A program made the position numbers and the translations under genes. The notes under the pieces are model-generated. The model did no database searches and was not told the origin of the DNA. It saw nothing but the letters and a program-made list of their open reading frames with translations. Below are positions 45,199 through 57,705 of a stretch of DNA of 64,000 bases, piece after piece (position 1 is the stretch's first letter; each line of letters starts with the position of its first letter). Location: assembly GCF_000601455.1 (NCBI RefSeq), contig NZ_AZQP01000009.1, positions 1-64,000 on the forward strand. The letters are read 5' to 3'. The DNA comes from Fervidicella metallireducens AeB. GTDB taxonomy: Bacteria; Bacillota; Clostridia; Clostridiales; Caloramatoraceae.

Positions 45199-46551
45199 AT
45201 GAACCTTGCTAGGACAAGATTGGGGGAGACAGTCTTAAATAAAGCTTTTAAGTATATGGCTAAAAATCCTGAGGAAAATATACCAAAGCTGATTAATTTA
45301 GCAGAAAAAATAAGCATTAGAGAACAGGACAAAAAATATGTTTCCAACATTAAAAAATATATGGAACAAAAGGATAGTAACTGGTATAAGTATGCATATA
45401 GTTTGCTAACAGAGACACATCCTAACATCAGGGAAAAAATAATGGTGAATTATTTTTTAAATTCAGGATTATTAGGTATTCCACTTCAGTTAGAAAATGA
45501 AAAGAAATACGATTGTAATATTCCATGGGCGATTTTGATGGATCCCACATCTGCTTGTAATTTAAACTGTACTGGTTGCTGGGCAGGAGAGTATAAACCG
45601 TGGAATTTAAGTTTTGAAGTTCTTGATAAAATTGTAACTGAAGGAAAAGAACTGGGTACTTATATGTACATTTTTTCTGGAGGAGAACCATTACTTAGGA
45701 AAGATGATATTATAAAGCTATGTGAAAAACACAATGAATGTGCCTTTTTATCCTTTACTAATGGTACTTTAATTGATGAAGAATTTGCAAAAGAAATGCA
45801 AAGGGTTGGGAATTTTGCAGTTGCATTTAGTATAGAGGGATTTGAAAAGGAAACCGACATGAGAAGGGGTGAAGGTACTTTCAAATCAGTTGTAAAGGCT
45901 ATGGATATATTAAAAAATGCCGGCTGCATTTTTGGATTCTCAACTTGTTATCACAGATACAATACAGAAGTTGTAGCATCACAGGAATATATAGATTTCT
46001 TAGTTGGAAAGGGATGCAGGTTTGGATGGTATTTTACCTATGTTCCAGTAGGCAAAGACAGTGATGTATCTTTTATGGCAACTGTTGAACAGAGAAAATA
46101 CATGTATAATAGAATAAATGAAATAAGATCTAAGGATCCAATTTTTGTATTAGATTTTTGGAATGATGGTGAATTTTCAAATGGATGTATAGCAGGAGGA
46201 AAACGATATTTCCACATAAATGCCAACGGAGACTGTGAACCATGTGCATTTATTCATTATGCAAATATGAACATCAAGGACCACTCTTTACTTGAAGTTT
46301 TAAAGTCTCCATTATTTATGGCATATAGAAGAAGTATGCCATTTAACAAAAATATGCTCAGACCTTGTCCACTGTTAGATAATCCTACAGCACTGAGGAC
46401 AATGGTACACGTTTCTGAAGCATATTCTACTCAAATTAACGATGATGAGACAGTGGATGAATTAGCACTGAAATTGGAACCATATTCAAATAAGTGGGCA
46501 GAGGTTTCAAGGGAAGTTTGGAATAAAAAATATCCAGATAGACAAGTATAA
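45199..46551 (+). CDS. Radical SAM protein (SPASM-like)
   Basis: Protein of 450 residues. A helical N-terminal region of about 110 residues precedes the radical SAM core: DPTSACNLNCTGCWAGEYKP with the cluster motif CX3CX2C, then MYIFSGGEPLLRK and FAVAFSIEGFE. A cysteine-bearing C-terminal part (NGDCEPCAFIHYANMNIKD) is SPASM-like and probably binds another cluster. Substrate unknown. RBS CTGGGGGGA. It lies between two DUF362 ferredoxin genes, which might supply electrons. Confidence 0.87.
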   Translation: MNLARTRLGETVLNKAFKYMAKNPEENIPKLINLAEKISIREQDKKYVSNIKKYMEQKDSNWYKYAYSLLTETHPNIREKIMVNYFLNSGLLGIPLQLENEKKYDCNIPWAILMDPTSACNLNCTGCWAGEYKPWNLSFEVLDKIVTEGKELGTYMYIFSGGEPLLRKDDIIKLCEKHNECAFLSFTNGTLIDEEFAKEMQRVGNFAVAFSIEGFEKETDMRRGEGTFKSVVKAMDILKNAGCIFGFSTCYHRYNTEVVASQEYIDFLVGKGCRFGWYFTYVPVGKDSDVSFMATVEQRKYMYNRINEIRSKDPIFVLDFWNDGEFSNGCIAGGKRYFHINANGDCEPCAFIHYANMNIKDHSLLEVLKSPLFMAYRRSMPFNKNMLRPCPLLDNPTALRTMVHVSEAYSTQINDDETVDELALKLEPYSNKWAEVSREVWNKKYPDRQV

Positions 46552-46601
46552 AGGTAGACAGCGCTGCAACTTTGTTTATAGATATTGAATACGTCAATTT
46601 G

Positions 46602-46629
46602 AGGAAGGTAATACCTTCCTTTTATTTTT
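46602..46629 (+). terminator. Terminator of the radical SAM gene
   Basis: AGGAAGGT (46602-46609) pairs with ACCTTCCT (46613-46620), then TTTATTTTTA. Confidence 0.75.
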
Positions 46630-46681
46630 AGAAATGATATAATGATAAATACTAGAAAATTAAAAATGATGGAGGTCAATT

Positions 46682-47149
46682 ATGAGCTTAAATATTGTTT
46701 TATATCAACCTGAAATACCGCAGAATACTGGTAATATAGGAAGAACATGTGTTTTAACAAATTCAAAACTGCATTTAATTAAACCCTTAGGCTTTTCCGT
46801 TGAGGATAAGCATTTAAAAAGGTCAGGATTGGACTATTGGCCTTTATTAAATGTTAAGTATTATGAAAATTTTGATGAATTTTATCAAATGCATAAAGAT
46901 AAGAAAATATATCTTTCAACAACTAAGGGGGGAAAGTTTTATCATGAAGTAAGTTATTCCATGGATGATTTTATAATGTTTGGCAGGGAGTCTTCAGGAG
47001 TTCCAAAGGAGGTAGCACAATTATTCAAAGAGAACCTGATTAGGATTCCTATGATAGAAACAACAGAAAGATCATTAAATTTATCAAACTGTGTTTCAAT
47101 AATAGCCTTTGAAGCATTGAGACAGTTGGGTTTTCCTAATATGAAATAA
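46682..47149 (+). CDS. trmL: tRNA (cytidine/uridine-34 2'-O)-methyltransferase
   Basis: SPOUT methylase of 155 residues for the wobble base of some tRNA-Leu. Full motif set: LYQPEIPQNTGNIGRTC, LIKPLGFSVEDKHLKRSGLD, FGRESSGVPKEV and the knot tail RSLNLSNCVSIIAFEALRQL. GGAGGTC precedes ATG 46682. DUF362 follows 56 bases later. Confidence 0.94.
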   Translation: MSLNIVLYQPEIPQNTGNIGRTCVLTNSKLHLIKPLGFSVEDKHLKRSGLDYWPLLNVKYYENFDEFYQMHKDKKIYLSTTKGGKFYHEVSYSMDDFIMFGRESSGVPKEVAQLFKENLIRIPMIETTERSLNLSNCVSIIAFEALRQLGFPNMK

Positions 47150-47205
47150 TGTTAAATATAAATTAGATACTTATTAAGAAGAATTTATTTTGGAGGTAAA
47201 ATAAA

Positions 47206-48315
47206 ATGAAAAGCAAGGTTTATTTCGCAAATCTAAGGGCAAGAAGTGCAAGAGAAAACAAAATCAGTAAAATTAAGAGACTATTTGATTTGGCAGGTTT
47301 TGATGATTTTATTAACAAAAATGATATAACAGCAATTAAGATTCATTTTGGTGAGAAGGGAAACGATTCTTACATTAATCCTGTCTATGTAAGACAGGTT
47401 GTAGATAAGGTAAAGGAAAAAGGAGGAAAACCATACATAACAGATACAAACACATTGTATTCTGGTAGCCGAGCTAATGCAGTTGATCATCTGATAACCG
47501 CAATTGAACATGGATTTGATTACTCAGTAGTTGGGGCACCACTTATAATTGCTGATGGTCTTTTAAGTAAAAATAGCGTTGAAGTAGAAATAAACAAAAA
47601 ACATTTTCAAAAGGTAAAAATTGCTGGAGATATAAAGGCTGCAGATTGTATGATAGTCATGTCACACTTTAAAGGACACGAGATGGCTGGATTTGGAGGT
47701 GCCATTAAAAATCTTGCAATGGGCTGTGCACCAGCAGCTGGAAAGCAACAGCAACATTCAACTGTTAAGCCGGAAGTTAAAATAAATAAGTGTATTTCAT
47801 GTGGAAAATGTATACAAATATGTCCGGTTAAAGCAATAGATTTTTTAGAGAAAAAAGCACAAATAAACCATAAAATATGTATAGGATGTGGAGAGTGCAT
47901 TACTGTTTGTCCGGTAAAAGCCATTGCACCTAAATGGGATACAGACATTGAACCTTTCTTAGAGAGAATGACTGAGTATGCACTTGGTGCTGTTCAAAAC
48001 AAGGGTGATAAAATTGGATATATAAACTTTCTAATGAATATAACGCCAGACTGTGACTGCGTTCCATGGAGCGATGCACCTATTGTTCCTGATATTGGAA
48101 TATTAGCATCAAAGGATCCAGTAGCAATTGATAAAGCAAGCCTGGATCTTGTAAATCAACAGATAGGATTAAAAAATTCCCTCCTGACATGCAATCACGA
48201 GCATGGAAAAGATAAATTCTTCGGCATGAGGGAAAATGTCAATGGTCATATACAAATTAAATATGGTGAAGAAATTGGTTTAGGTTTTAGTGAATATGAA
48301 TTGATTGAAATATAA
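47206..48315 (+). CDS. DUF362 domain protein with internal ferredoxin domain
   Basis: Protein of 369 residues. The DUF362 part begins KVYFANLRARSARENKISK, with AIKIHFGEKGNDSYINPVYV and SHFKGHEMAGFGGAIKNLAM. Two [4Fe-4S] motifs sit inside at about residues 197-240 (CISCGKCIQICP, CIGCGECITVCP) rather than at the end as in the first DUF362 protein. The C-terminal part resumes DUF362 (DVPWSD-like region, SKDPVAIDKASLDLVN). Function unknown. TGGAGGT precedes ATG 47206. Confidence 0.9.
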   Translation: MKSKVYFANLRARSARENKISKIKRLFDLAGFDDFINKNDITAIKIHFGEKGNDSYINPVYVRQVVDKVKEKGGKPYITDTNTLYSGSRANAVDHLITAIEHGFDYSVVGAPLIIADGLLSKNSVEVEINKKHFQKVKIAGDIKAADCMIVMSHFKGHEMAGFGGAIKNLAMGCAPAAGKQQQHSTVKPEVKINKCISCGKCIQICPVKAIDFLEKKAQINHKICIGCGECITVCPVKAIAPKWDTDIEPFLERMTEYALGAVQNKGDKIGYINFLMNITPDCDCVPWSDAPIVPDIGILASKDPVAIDKASLDLVNQQIGLKNSLLTCNHEHGKDKFFGMRENVNGHIQIKYGEEIGLGFSEYELIEI

Positions 48316-48396
48316 GTTATTGCTAAATAAGAAAATGATTATTTATAATAAACAATCAACTTCAAAAATTTCATCATTAGGAGAGTGTTTTGTAAT

Positions 48397-48425
48397 TTGT
48401 TTAAGCTTTCTTTATATGATATAAT
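48397..48425 (+). promoter_or_regulatory. Promoter of rpoN
   Basis: TTGTTT (48397-48402), 17-base spacer, TATAAT (48420-48425), about 38 bases before the start codon. Confidence 0.6.
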
Positions 48426-48462
48426 TTAGAAAATGTTATTTCATTGTTATGGGGGAGTTAAG

Positions 48463-49821
48463 ATGAAGCTGGATTTTAATCTTCAATTGCAGCAGGAGCA
48501 AAAATTAATAATGACTCAACAACTGCAATTGGCAGTTAAAATACTTCAACTGACATCTTTCGAACTAGAGCAGTTTTGTCAAGAGCAGCTTATTGAGAAC
48601 CCTATGCTTGATATAGATGAGGATAATAGGCCATTGGAAGATAATATTGATATAAGGAGTACATTAGACTACCTAGATGAATATAAGGAAAGTGATGACA
48701 ATCAAAACGATTTGTATGGTGAAAATGACTATATATCTCCCTTTACATTTATCTCCAGAAAGGCTGATCTTTGGGAATATCTAAAGGAACAGCTATATCT
48801 TGTGCCTACAACTAAAAAGTCAAGAATGATAGGGGAATATATAATAGACAACATAGATGAAAATGGTTATTTGACTGTAGATGAGAAAATTATCTGTAAG
48901 CAGTGTAATGCAAGTTTTGATGATGTAGCAAATATGATAAAAATTATCCAGGGCTTTGACCCTGTAGGTGTCTGTGCAAGGGATGTAAAAGAATCCCTTT
49001 TAATACAGACAAGAGCTAGGGGTATTAAAGATGATTGTCTGGAGAATATAATATTATACATGCTTGAGGATATAGCAAATAACAGACTTGATAAGATTAT
49101 GAAGGAAACAGGGTTAGACAGGGAGAAACTTGAAGGTTATATAGAAATAATAAGAACATTGAACCCAAAGCCAGGCACATTTATTTCAAATGAAGAAATA
49201 AAATATATAATACCTGATGTAATAATAGAAAAAGTTAATGGGGAGTATAACGTGACGATAAACGATTACGCAACACCACAGCTAAAAATAAATAAAACTT
49301 ATAAGAAATTTCTTTCAGATAAAAATTCTCCTGAGTACAGATATGTAAAAAACAAAATAGATTCTGCTATATGGTTATTGAAAAGTATTGAGCAAAGAAA
49401 AAGCACTATTAAAAGGGTAGTAGAGTCGATAGTAAAATTCCAATATCAATACTTTGAATATGATTATGATTTAAAACCATTAAGTCTGAAGCATATTGCA
49501 GATGAAACTGGGCTTCATGAGTCTACAGTCAGTAGGGCAATTAAGGGAAAATATGTTCAAACTCCAAAGGGTTTATATGAAATAAAAAATTTCTTAATAA
49601 AAGGTATACAAAACAATGAAGGACTGGATATTTCAACTCAAAAAATTAAAAAGAAATTGAAGGAAATTATTAAAAATGAGAATGTAAATAAACCCTATTC
49701 TGATCAACAAATAAGTGATATATTTAAAAGAGAAAATATTGATGTTTCAAGACGTACAATTGCTAAATACAGAGAAGAAATGGGTATACCATCATCTTCT
49801 AAGAGAAAAAACAAATTTTAA
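48463..49821 (+). CDS. rpoN: RNA polymerase sigma-54 factor
   Basis: Sigma-54 of 452 residues. Region I is LQLQQEQKLIMTQQLQLAVK (Gln-rich, contacts activators), the core-binding domain lies in the middle (GFDPVGVCARDVKESLL), then LKHIADETGLHESTVSRAIK and the C-terminal RpoN box in SRRTIAKYREEMGIPSS, which reads the -24 element. Start ATG 48463 follows GGGGGAG. It precedes cggR, an order seen in other Clostridia. The targets cannot be told from this window. Confidence 0.95.
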   Translation: MKLDFNLQLQQEQKLIMTQQLQLAVKILQLTSFELEQFCQEQLIENPMLDIDEDNRPLEDNIDIRSTLDYLDEYKESDDNQNDLYGENDYISPFTFISRKADLWEYLKEQLYLVPTTKKSRMIGEYIIDNIDENGYLTVDEKIICKQCNASFDDVANMIKIIQGFDPVGVCARDVKESLLIQTRARGIKDDCLENIILYMLEDIANNRLDKIMKETGLDREKLEGYIEIIRTLNPKPGTFISNEEIKYIIPDVIIEKVNGEYNVTINDYATPQLKINKTYKKFLSDKNSPEYRYVKNKIDSAIWLLKSIEQRKSTIKRVVESIVKFQYQYFEYDYDLKPLSLKHIADETGLHESTVSRAIKGKYVQTPKGLYEIKNFLIKGIQNNEGLDISTQKIKKKLKEIIKNENVNKPYSDQQISDIFKRENIDVSRRTIAKYREEMGIPSSSKRKNKF

Positions 49822-49853
49822 AATAAAATTTTCAGAAAAAATAAAATAATATA

Positions 49854-49882
49854 TTGAAATATAGTGAAATTAGTGATAAGAT
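49854..49882 (+). promoter_or_regulatory. Promoter of the cggR-glycolysis operon
   Basis: TTGAAA (49854-49859), 17-base spacer, TAAGAT (49877-49882). Transcription would begin at about 49889, just before a hairpin and the operator repeats. Confidence 0.65.
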
Positions 49883-49895
49883 TGTTTTGTAGAAG

Positions 49896-49913
49896 AAGGG
49901 ACGGAAGTCCCTT
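49896..49913 (+). promoter_or_regulatory. 5' leader hairpin
   Basis: AAGGGAC-GGAA-GTCCCTT: a 7-bp stem closed by a GNRA-like tetraloop, placed at the predicted 5' end of the cggR transcript. It could stabilise the mRNA; it also repeats the GGGAC core of the operators. Confidence 0.5.
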
Positions 49914-49928
49914 ATATATTGCTTCATT

Positions 49929-49966
49929 AGGGACAAAAGTTATCCATAGGGACAAAAACAATCCAA
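49929..49966 (+). promoter_or_regulatory. CggR operator: tandem direct repeats
   Basis: Two adjoining 19-base repeats, AGGGACAAAAGTTATCCAT and AGGGACAAAAACAATCCAA. They fit the known CggR operator form GGGAC-N6-TGTCC in tandem, with TATCC/AATCC in the second part. They end 12 bases before the cggR ATG, downstream of the promoter, where bound repressor would block transcription. Confidence 0.75.
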
Positions 49967-49978
49967 GGGTGTGAAATA

Positions 49979-51013
49979 ATGAACAAATTACTTAATTTAC
50001 AACAAAAGATTATTCCTGAAATGATGGAGTTGTTGGATAAAAGATATCAAATTTTAAAAAGAATATATTATAACCAGCCCATTGGAAGAAGAGCATTGGC
50101 ACAAGAGTTGAATTTAGGTGAAAGAATCGTCAGGACTGAAGTAAATTTTCTAAAGATTCAGGGATTGGTTGATATTAATTCAATTGGAATGATGGTAACA
50201 AAAGATGGAGAGAATATACTTGAGGAATTGGAAGATTTAATACATGAAATAAATGGTTTGTCTAAAATCGAAAAAAAGTTGGAAAAATATTTAGGAATAT
50301 CAAAGGCAATTGTTGTACCAGGAGATTTAGAAAAGGACAGTACTGTTTTAAAGGAAATGGGAAGAATTGCTGCCTTACATGTTAAAAATCTTATTCAGGA
50401 TAATTCAATAATTGCAGTCACTGGAGGAAGTTCAGTGGCACAGGTTGTTGATAATTTTCCTAAAATAAATAAACAGAACTTATTGGTAGTCCCAGCAAGG
50501 GGTGGGATTGGAAGGGTAATAGAGACCCAGGCAAGCACTTTAGCTGCCAAATTAGCTATAAAAATTGGAGCTAACCATAAACTCTTTCATGTTCCTGATA
50601 ATTTAAGTTATGAAGCATTGGAAAAAATGATCAATGAGCCAGAGATTAAAGAGACTATATCCTATATTTCCAAAGCAGATATTTTAATATTTGGAATTGG
50701 CAGTGCAAAAGAAATGGCAAAAAGAAGGGGACTTCGTGAAGAACAGATAGAGAAGTTAATAAATAACGGTGCAGTTTCTGAAGCCTTTGGATATTACTTT
50801 GGAAAAAATGGGGAATTTGTATATAAAGCTCCTACTATTGGGTTGCATTTTGATGATGTTAAAAATATTAAACACATAATAGCAATTGCTGGTGGGAAAA
50901 ATAAAGCAGATGCCATAATTTCAACCAAAACACAGAACCCTAACATGGTTCTTGTGGCAGATGAAGGTGTTGCAAGGGAAATTATAAATATAAAAGAATC
51001 AGAAGGTAATTAA
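49979..51013 (+). CDS. cggR: Central glycolytic genes regulator
   Basis: DeoR/SorC-type repressor of 344 residues controlling the gapA operon. N-terminal winged helix (GRRALAQELNLGERIVRTEV), then a sugar-phosphate-binding domain (IAVTGGSSVAQVVDNFPK, VPARGGIGRVIETQASTLAA, GIGSAKEMAKRRGL). In Bacillus, fructose 1,6-bisphosphate releases it from DNA. AAGGGTG is the ribosome site. Tandem operator repeats just upstream support self-control. gapA follows 140 bases later with a promoter of its own. Confidence 0.93.
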   Translation: MNKLLNLQQKIIPEMMELLDKRYQILKRIYYNQPIGRRALAQELNLGERIVRTEVNFLKIQGLVDINSIGMMVTKDGENILEELEDLIHEINGLSKIEKKLEKYLGISKAIVVPGDLEKDSTVLKEMGRIAALHVKNLIQDNSIIAVTGGSSVAQVVDNFPKINKQNLLVVPARGGIGRVIETQASTLAAKLAIKIGANHKLFHVPDNLSYEALEKMINEPEIKETISYISKADILIFGIGSAKEMAKRRGLREEQIEKLINNGAVSEAFGYYFGKNGEFVYKAPTIGLHFDDVKNIKHIIAIAGGKNKADAIISTKTQNPNMVLVADEGVAREIINIKESEGN

Positions 51014-51065
51014 AGATAATAATAGAAATTCACCTGTATTAAAAGCAATATACTAAATTTTAATA

Positions 51066-51094
51066 TTGACATATTATATTATCGAATGTTTAAT
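51066..51094 (+). promoter_or_regulatory. Internal promoter of gapA
   Basis: TTGACA (51066-51071), 17-base spacer, TTTAAT (51089-51094), 60 bases before gapA. Confidence 0.5.
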
Positions 51095-51105
51095 ATATAG
51101 TGTAA

Positions 51106-52164
<1,059 letters not shown>

Positions 52165-52170
52165 TACAAA

Positions 52171-52296
52171 AATGTCCGGTTTATAGTTTTGGTCGGAGAA
52201 AGAATAACTTCATCAGTGTTTTTGCTATCCGCTACTACATAATTTTGGCTAGCAATGGATGAAGTTAACTTCTCCCCTGAATTGTAACCGGACATT
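52171..52296 (+). ncRNA. Nested structured element between gapA and pgk
   Basis: Three nested stems: AATGTCCGGTT (52171-52181) with AACCGGACATT (52286-52296), 11 bp perfect; AACTTCATC (52206-52214) with GATGAAGTT (52258-52266), backed by GGAGAA (52195-52200) with TTCTCC (52270-52275); and TTGCTA (52222-52227) with TAGCAA (52250-52255). It fills the intergenic space and ends before the pgk ribosome site. No T run follows, so it is not an ordinary terminator. It may be an attenuator, processing site or stabiliser; no known riboswitch class was recognised. Confidence 0.6.
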
Positions 52297-52324
52297 AATT
52301 ACAGTTGCTGTAAGGAGGAATATT

Positions 52325-53512
52325 ATGAATAAAAAAACTGTCAGAGACATAGATGTAAAGGGTAAAAGAGTAATTGTTAGATGTGATTTTAATGTTCCAC
52401 AGGATAAGGAAGGAAATATAACTGATGATAGAAGAATCCAAGGGGCTTTACCAACTATTCAATATTTAATTGATAACGGTGCTAAGGTTATTTTAATGTC
52501 TCACTTAGGCAGACCTAAAGAAGGCTATGACGAGAAATATAGCTTAAAACCAGTAGCAGATAGATTATCTCAACTTCTTGGAAGGGAAGTTAAACTTGCT
52601 GAAGACAAGGAAGTTGTTGGAGAAAATGCAATAAACTTAACAAGCGAGATGAAAGAGGGAGAAATAGTACTACTTGAAAATGTAAGATTTATTAAAACTG
52701 AGACTAAAAATGATCTTGAATTTGCAAAAAAACTTGCATCTTTAGCAGATATTTTTGTAAATGATGCTTTTGGTACAGCTCATAGAGCTCATTCTTCAAC
52801 CGCTGGAATTGCAGAATATTTACCAGCTGTAGCAGGGTTTTTAATAGAAAAAGAAATATCCATTATGGGTAAAGCATTAAACAATCCAGAAAGACCATTC
52901 GTTGCTATCCTTGGTGGAGCAAAGGTTTCAGACAAAATTGGAGTTATCAATAATTTACTTGATAAAGTAGATGGATTAATTATTGGTGGTGGAATGGCCT
53001 ATACTTTCATGAAAGCTCAGGGACTTGAAATTGGAAAGTCTCTACTTGAAGAAGATAAAATAGACTATGCAAAAGAAATGCTGAAGAAGGCAGATGAAAA
53101 AGGTATAAAAATATATCTTCCAATTGATCATGTTGTTGCAGCTGAATTTAAAGGTGATGCTGAATCAAAGGTTGTGGAAGGAAACATACCTGAAGATTTT
53201 ATGGGACTGGATATTGGACCTAAGTCAATTTCTTTGTTCTCAAATGCACTAAAAGATGCTAAAACAATTATTTGGAATGGACCTATGGGTGTTTTTGAAA
53301 TGCCTAAATTTGCAGTTGGAACAAAATCAATAGCGGAAGCATTGTCAAAAGTAGAAGGCACAACTATTATTGGTGGTGGAGATTCAGCAGCAGCAGTTGA
53401 ACAACTAGGATATGCAGATAAGATGACTCATATATCAACAGGTGGGGGAGCATCTTTAGAATTTCTTGAAGGTCTTGAACTCCCTGGTATAGCAGCATTA
53501 AATGATAAGTAA
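52325..53512 (+). CDS. pgk: Phosphoglycerate kinase
   Basis: Transfers phosphate from 1,3-bisphosphoglycerate to ADP. 395 residues. Substrate motifs [11 protein letters not shown] and [13 protein letters not shown], hinge [12 protein letters not shown], and the nucleotide site [19 protein letters not shown] with [20 protein letters not shown] lies before ATG 52325; the open frame runs up to 52259 but that part overlaps the hairpin element and is not family sequence. tpiA follows after 33 bases. Confidence 0.97.
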   Translation: MNKKTVRDIDVKGKRVIVRCDFNVPQDKEGNITDDRRIQGALPTIQYLIDNGAKVILMSHLGRPKEGYDEKYSLKPVADRLSQLLGREVKLAEDKEVVGENAINLTSEMKEGEIVLLENVRFIKTETKNDLEFAKKLASLADIFVNDAFGTAHRAHSSTAGIAEYLPAVAGFLIEKEISIMGKALNNPERPFVAILGGAKVSDKIGVINNLLDKVDGLIIGGGMAYTFMKAQGLEIGKSLLEEDKIDYAKEMLKKADEKGIKIYLPIDHVVAAEFKGDAESKVVEGNIPEDFMGLDIGPKSISLFSNALKDAKTIIWNGPMGVFEMPKFAVGTKSIAEALSKVEGTTIIGGGDSAAAVEQLGYADKMTHISTGGGASLEFLEGLELPGIAALNDK

Positions 53513-53545
53513 CACATATTTTATTATCCTGTTAGGAGGTTTACT

Positions 53546-54292
53546 ATGAGAAAAGCGATAATAGCAGGAAACTGGAAAATGCATAACACACCTAAGGAAT
53601 CGGTAAAATTAATAATGGAACTTAAAGATAAAGTAAAGGATGCAAATTGTGAAGTTGTTGTTTGCCCAACTTTTACCTCCTTAGCACAAGTTCTGACACT
53701 TGTGGAAAATACAAATATAAAAGTTGGAGCTCAAAATATGCATTATGAAGAAAGTGGAGCATACACAGGAGAAATATCCCCTGTAATGCTTAAGGAACTT
53801 GGTGTTAAATATGTAATTTTAGGTCATAGCGAAAGAAGACAGTATTTTCATGAAGGTGATGACCTTATAAATAAAAAAATTAAATCAGCTTTAACCCATG
53901 AATTAATTCCAATACTTTGCGTAGGTGAAACCCTTGAAGAAAGAGAAAGTGGTGTAACATTTGAGAAAATAAAAACTCAGCTTGAAGAGGATTTACATGG
54001 TATAGAAGCTGGTAAAATAGCAGATATTGTAATAGCTTATGAGCCTATATGGGCTATTGGAACAGGTAAAACAGCAACAGCAAGTGATGCTAATGAAGTA
54101 ATAAAATATATCAGAGAACAAATTAAAAAAATAGCTGGTGAAGAAATTGGAGATAAGATAAGAATACTTTATGGTGGAAGTGTTAAAGCATCAACCATAA
54201 AGGAACAAATGGCTCAATCAGATATAGATGGAGCATTGGTAGGAGGCGCTAGCTTAAAAGCTGACGAGTTTTCTGCAATTGTTAACTTTTAA
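53546..54292 (+). CDS. tpiA: Triosephosphate isomerase
   Basis: Interconverts dihydroxyacetone phosphate and glyceraldehyde 3-phosphate. 248 residues: Lys in AGNWKMHN, catalytic His in [10 protein letters not shown], catalytic Glu in [14 protein letters not shown] with the mobile loop, and YGGSVKAS and GALVGGASL at the phosphate site. TTAGGAGG precedes ATG 53546. gpmI begins 11 bases after its stop. Confidence 0.97.
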   Translation: MRKAIIAGNWKMHNTPKESVKLIMELKDKVKDANCEVVVCPTFTSLAQVLTLVENTNIKVGAQNMHYEESGAYTGEISPVMLKELGVKYVILGHSERRQYFHEGDDLINKKIKSALTHELIPILCVGETLEERESGVTFEKIKTQLEEDLHGIEAGKIADIVIAYEPIWAIGTGKTATASDANEVIKYIREQIKKIAGEEIGDKIRILYGGSVKASTIKEQMAQSDIDGALVGGASLKADEFSAIVNF

Positions 54293-54303
54293 GGAGGTTA
54301 AAC

Positions 54304-57152
<2,849 letters not shown>

Positions 57153-57162
57153 TTATCTAAAT

Positions 57163-57193
57163 AAAGAGAGTAGAAATACTCTCTTTGCTTTTT
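57163..57193 (+). terminator. Terminator of the glycolysis operon
   Basis: AAAGAGAGTA-GAAA-TACTCTCTTT (57163-57186) followed by GCTTTTT. Confidence 0.88.
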
Positions 57194-57222
57194 CCAAAAA
57201 TCAACATATTTGATAGCAAATA

Positions 57223-57251
57223 TTGTTTTTAGTTGTTTTATATGATAGAAT
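57223..57251 (+). promoter_or_regulatory. Promoter of secG
   Basis: TTGTTT (57223-57228), 17-base spacer, TAGAAT (57246-57251), 32 bases before the start codon. Confidence 0.6.
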
Positions 57252-57282
57252 ATGAGTAACTATAATGAGGGGAGGTAAGGTT

Positions 57283-57519
57283 ATGAAGGTTTTATTTACA
57301 GTAATTCATGTTCTGGTTTGTTTTTCAGTGATTGTATCAGTATTAATGCAGCCTGCTAAGGTTCAAGGCCTGTCTTCAGCAATTTCAGGTGGAGCAGAGA
57401 CTTTCTTTGGAAAGAATAAATCAAGAACATATGAAGGAAAACTTCAAAAAATAACTACAATATCAATGATTTTATTTGTTATTACATCAATGATTCTAGT
57501 TTATATTTCAAACAAATAA
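57283..57519 (+). CDS. secG: Preprotein translocase subunit SecG
   Basis: Small two-helix membrane subunit of the Sec channel, 78 residues. The first helix is VLFTVIHVLVCFSVIVSVL, followed by the family loop MQPAKVQGLSSAISGGAETF and FFGKNKSRTYEG, and the second helix ISMILFVITSMILVYIS. GGGGAGG lies between the in-frame ATG 57265 and the true ATG 57283. The place between eno and rnr is usual in Clostridia. Confidence 0.95.
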   Translation: MKVLFTVIHVLVCFSVIVSVLMQPAKVQGLSSAISGGAETFFGKNKSRTYEGKLQKITTISMILFVITSMILVYISNK

Positions 57520-57705
57520 GAAGCTCAAATTTAAACCTTTTGTTTTTGTTTATAATATAATTTTTGTAGTAGATTTGAGTTAATTTGTTGTTTTTATATG
57601 CTTAATTTGAAGTTGATTTGTCTAGGTGTTGTGCTGAATTGCAGCTGTGGGGAGATATCTTTTGAGCTAATTAAATGGAACAAAGGATACGGGGAGGGTG
57701 TGTTT

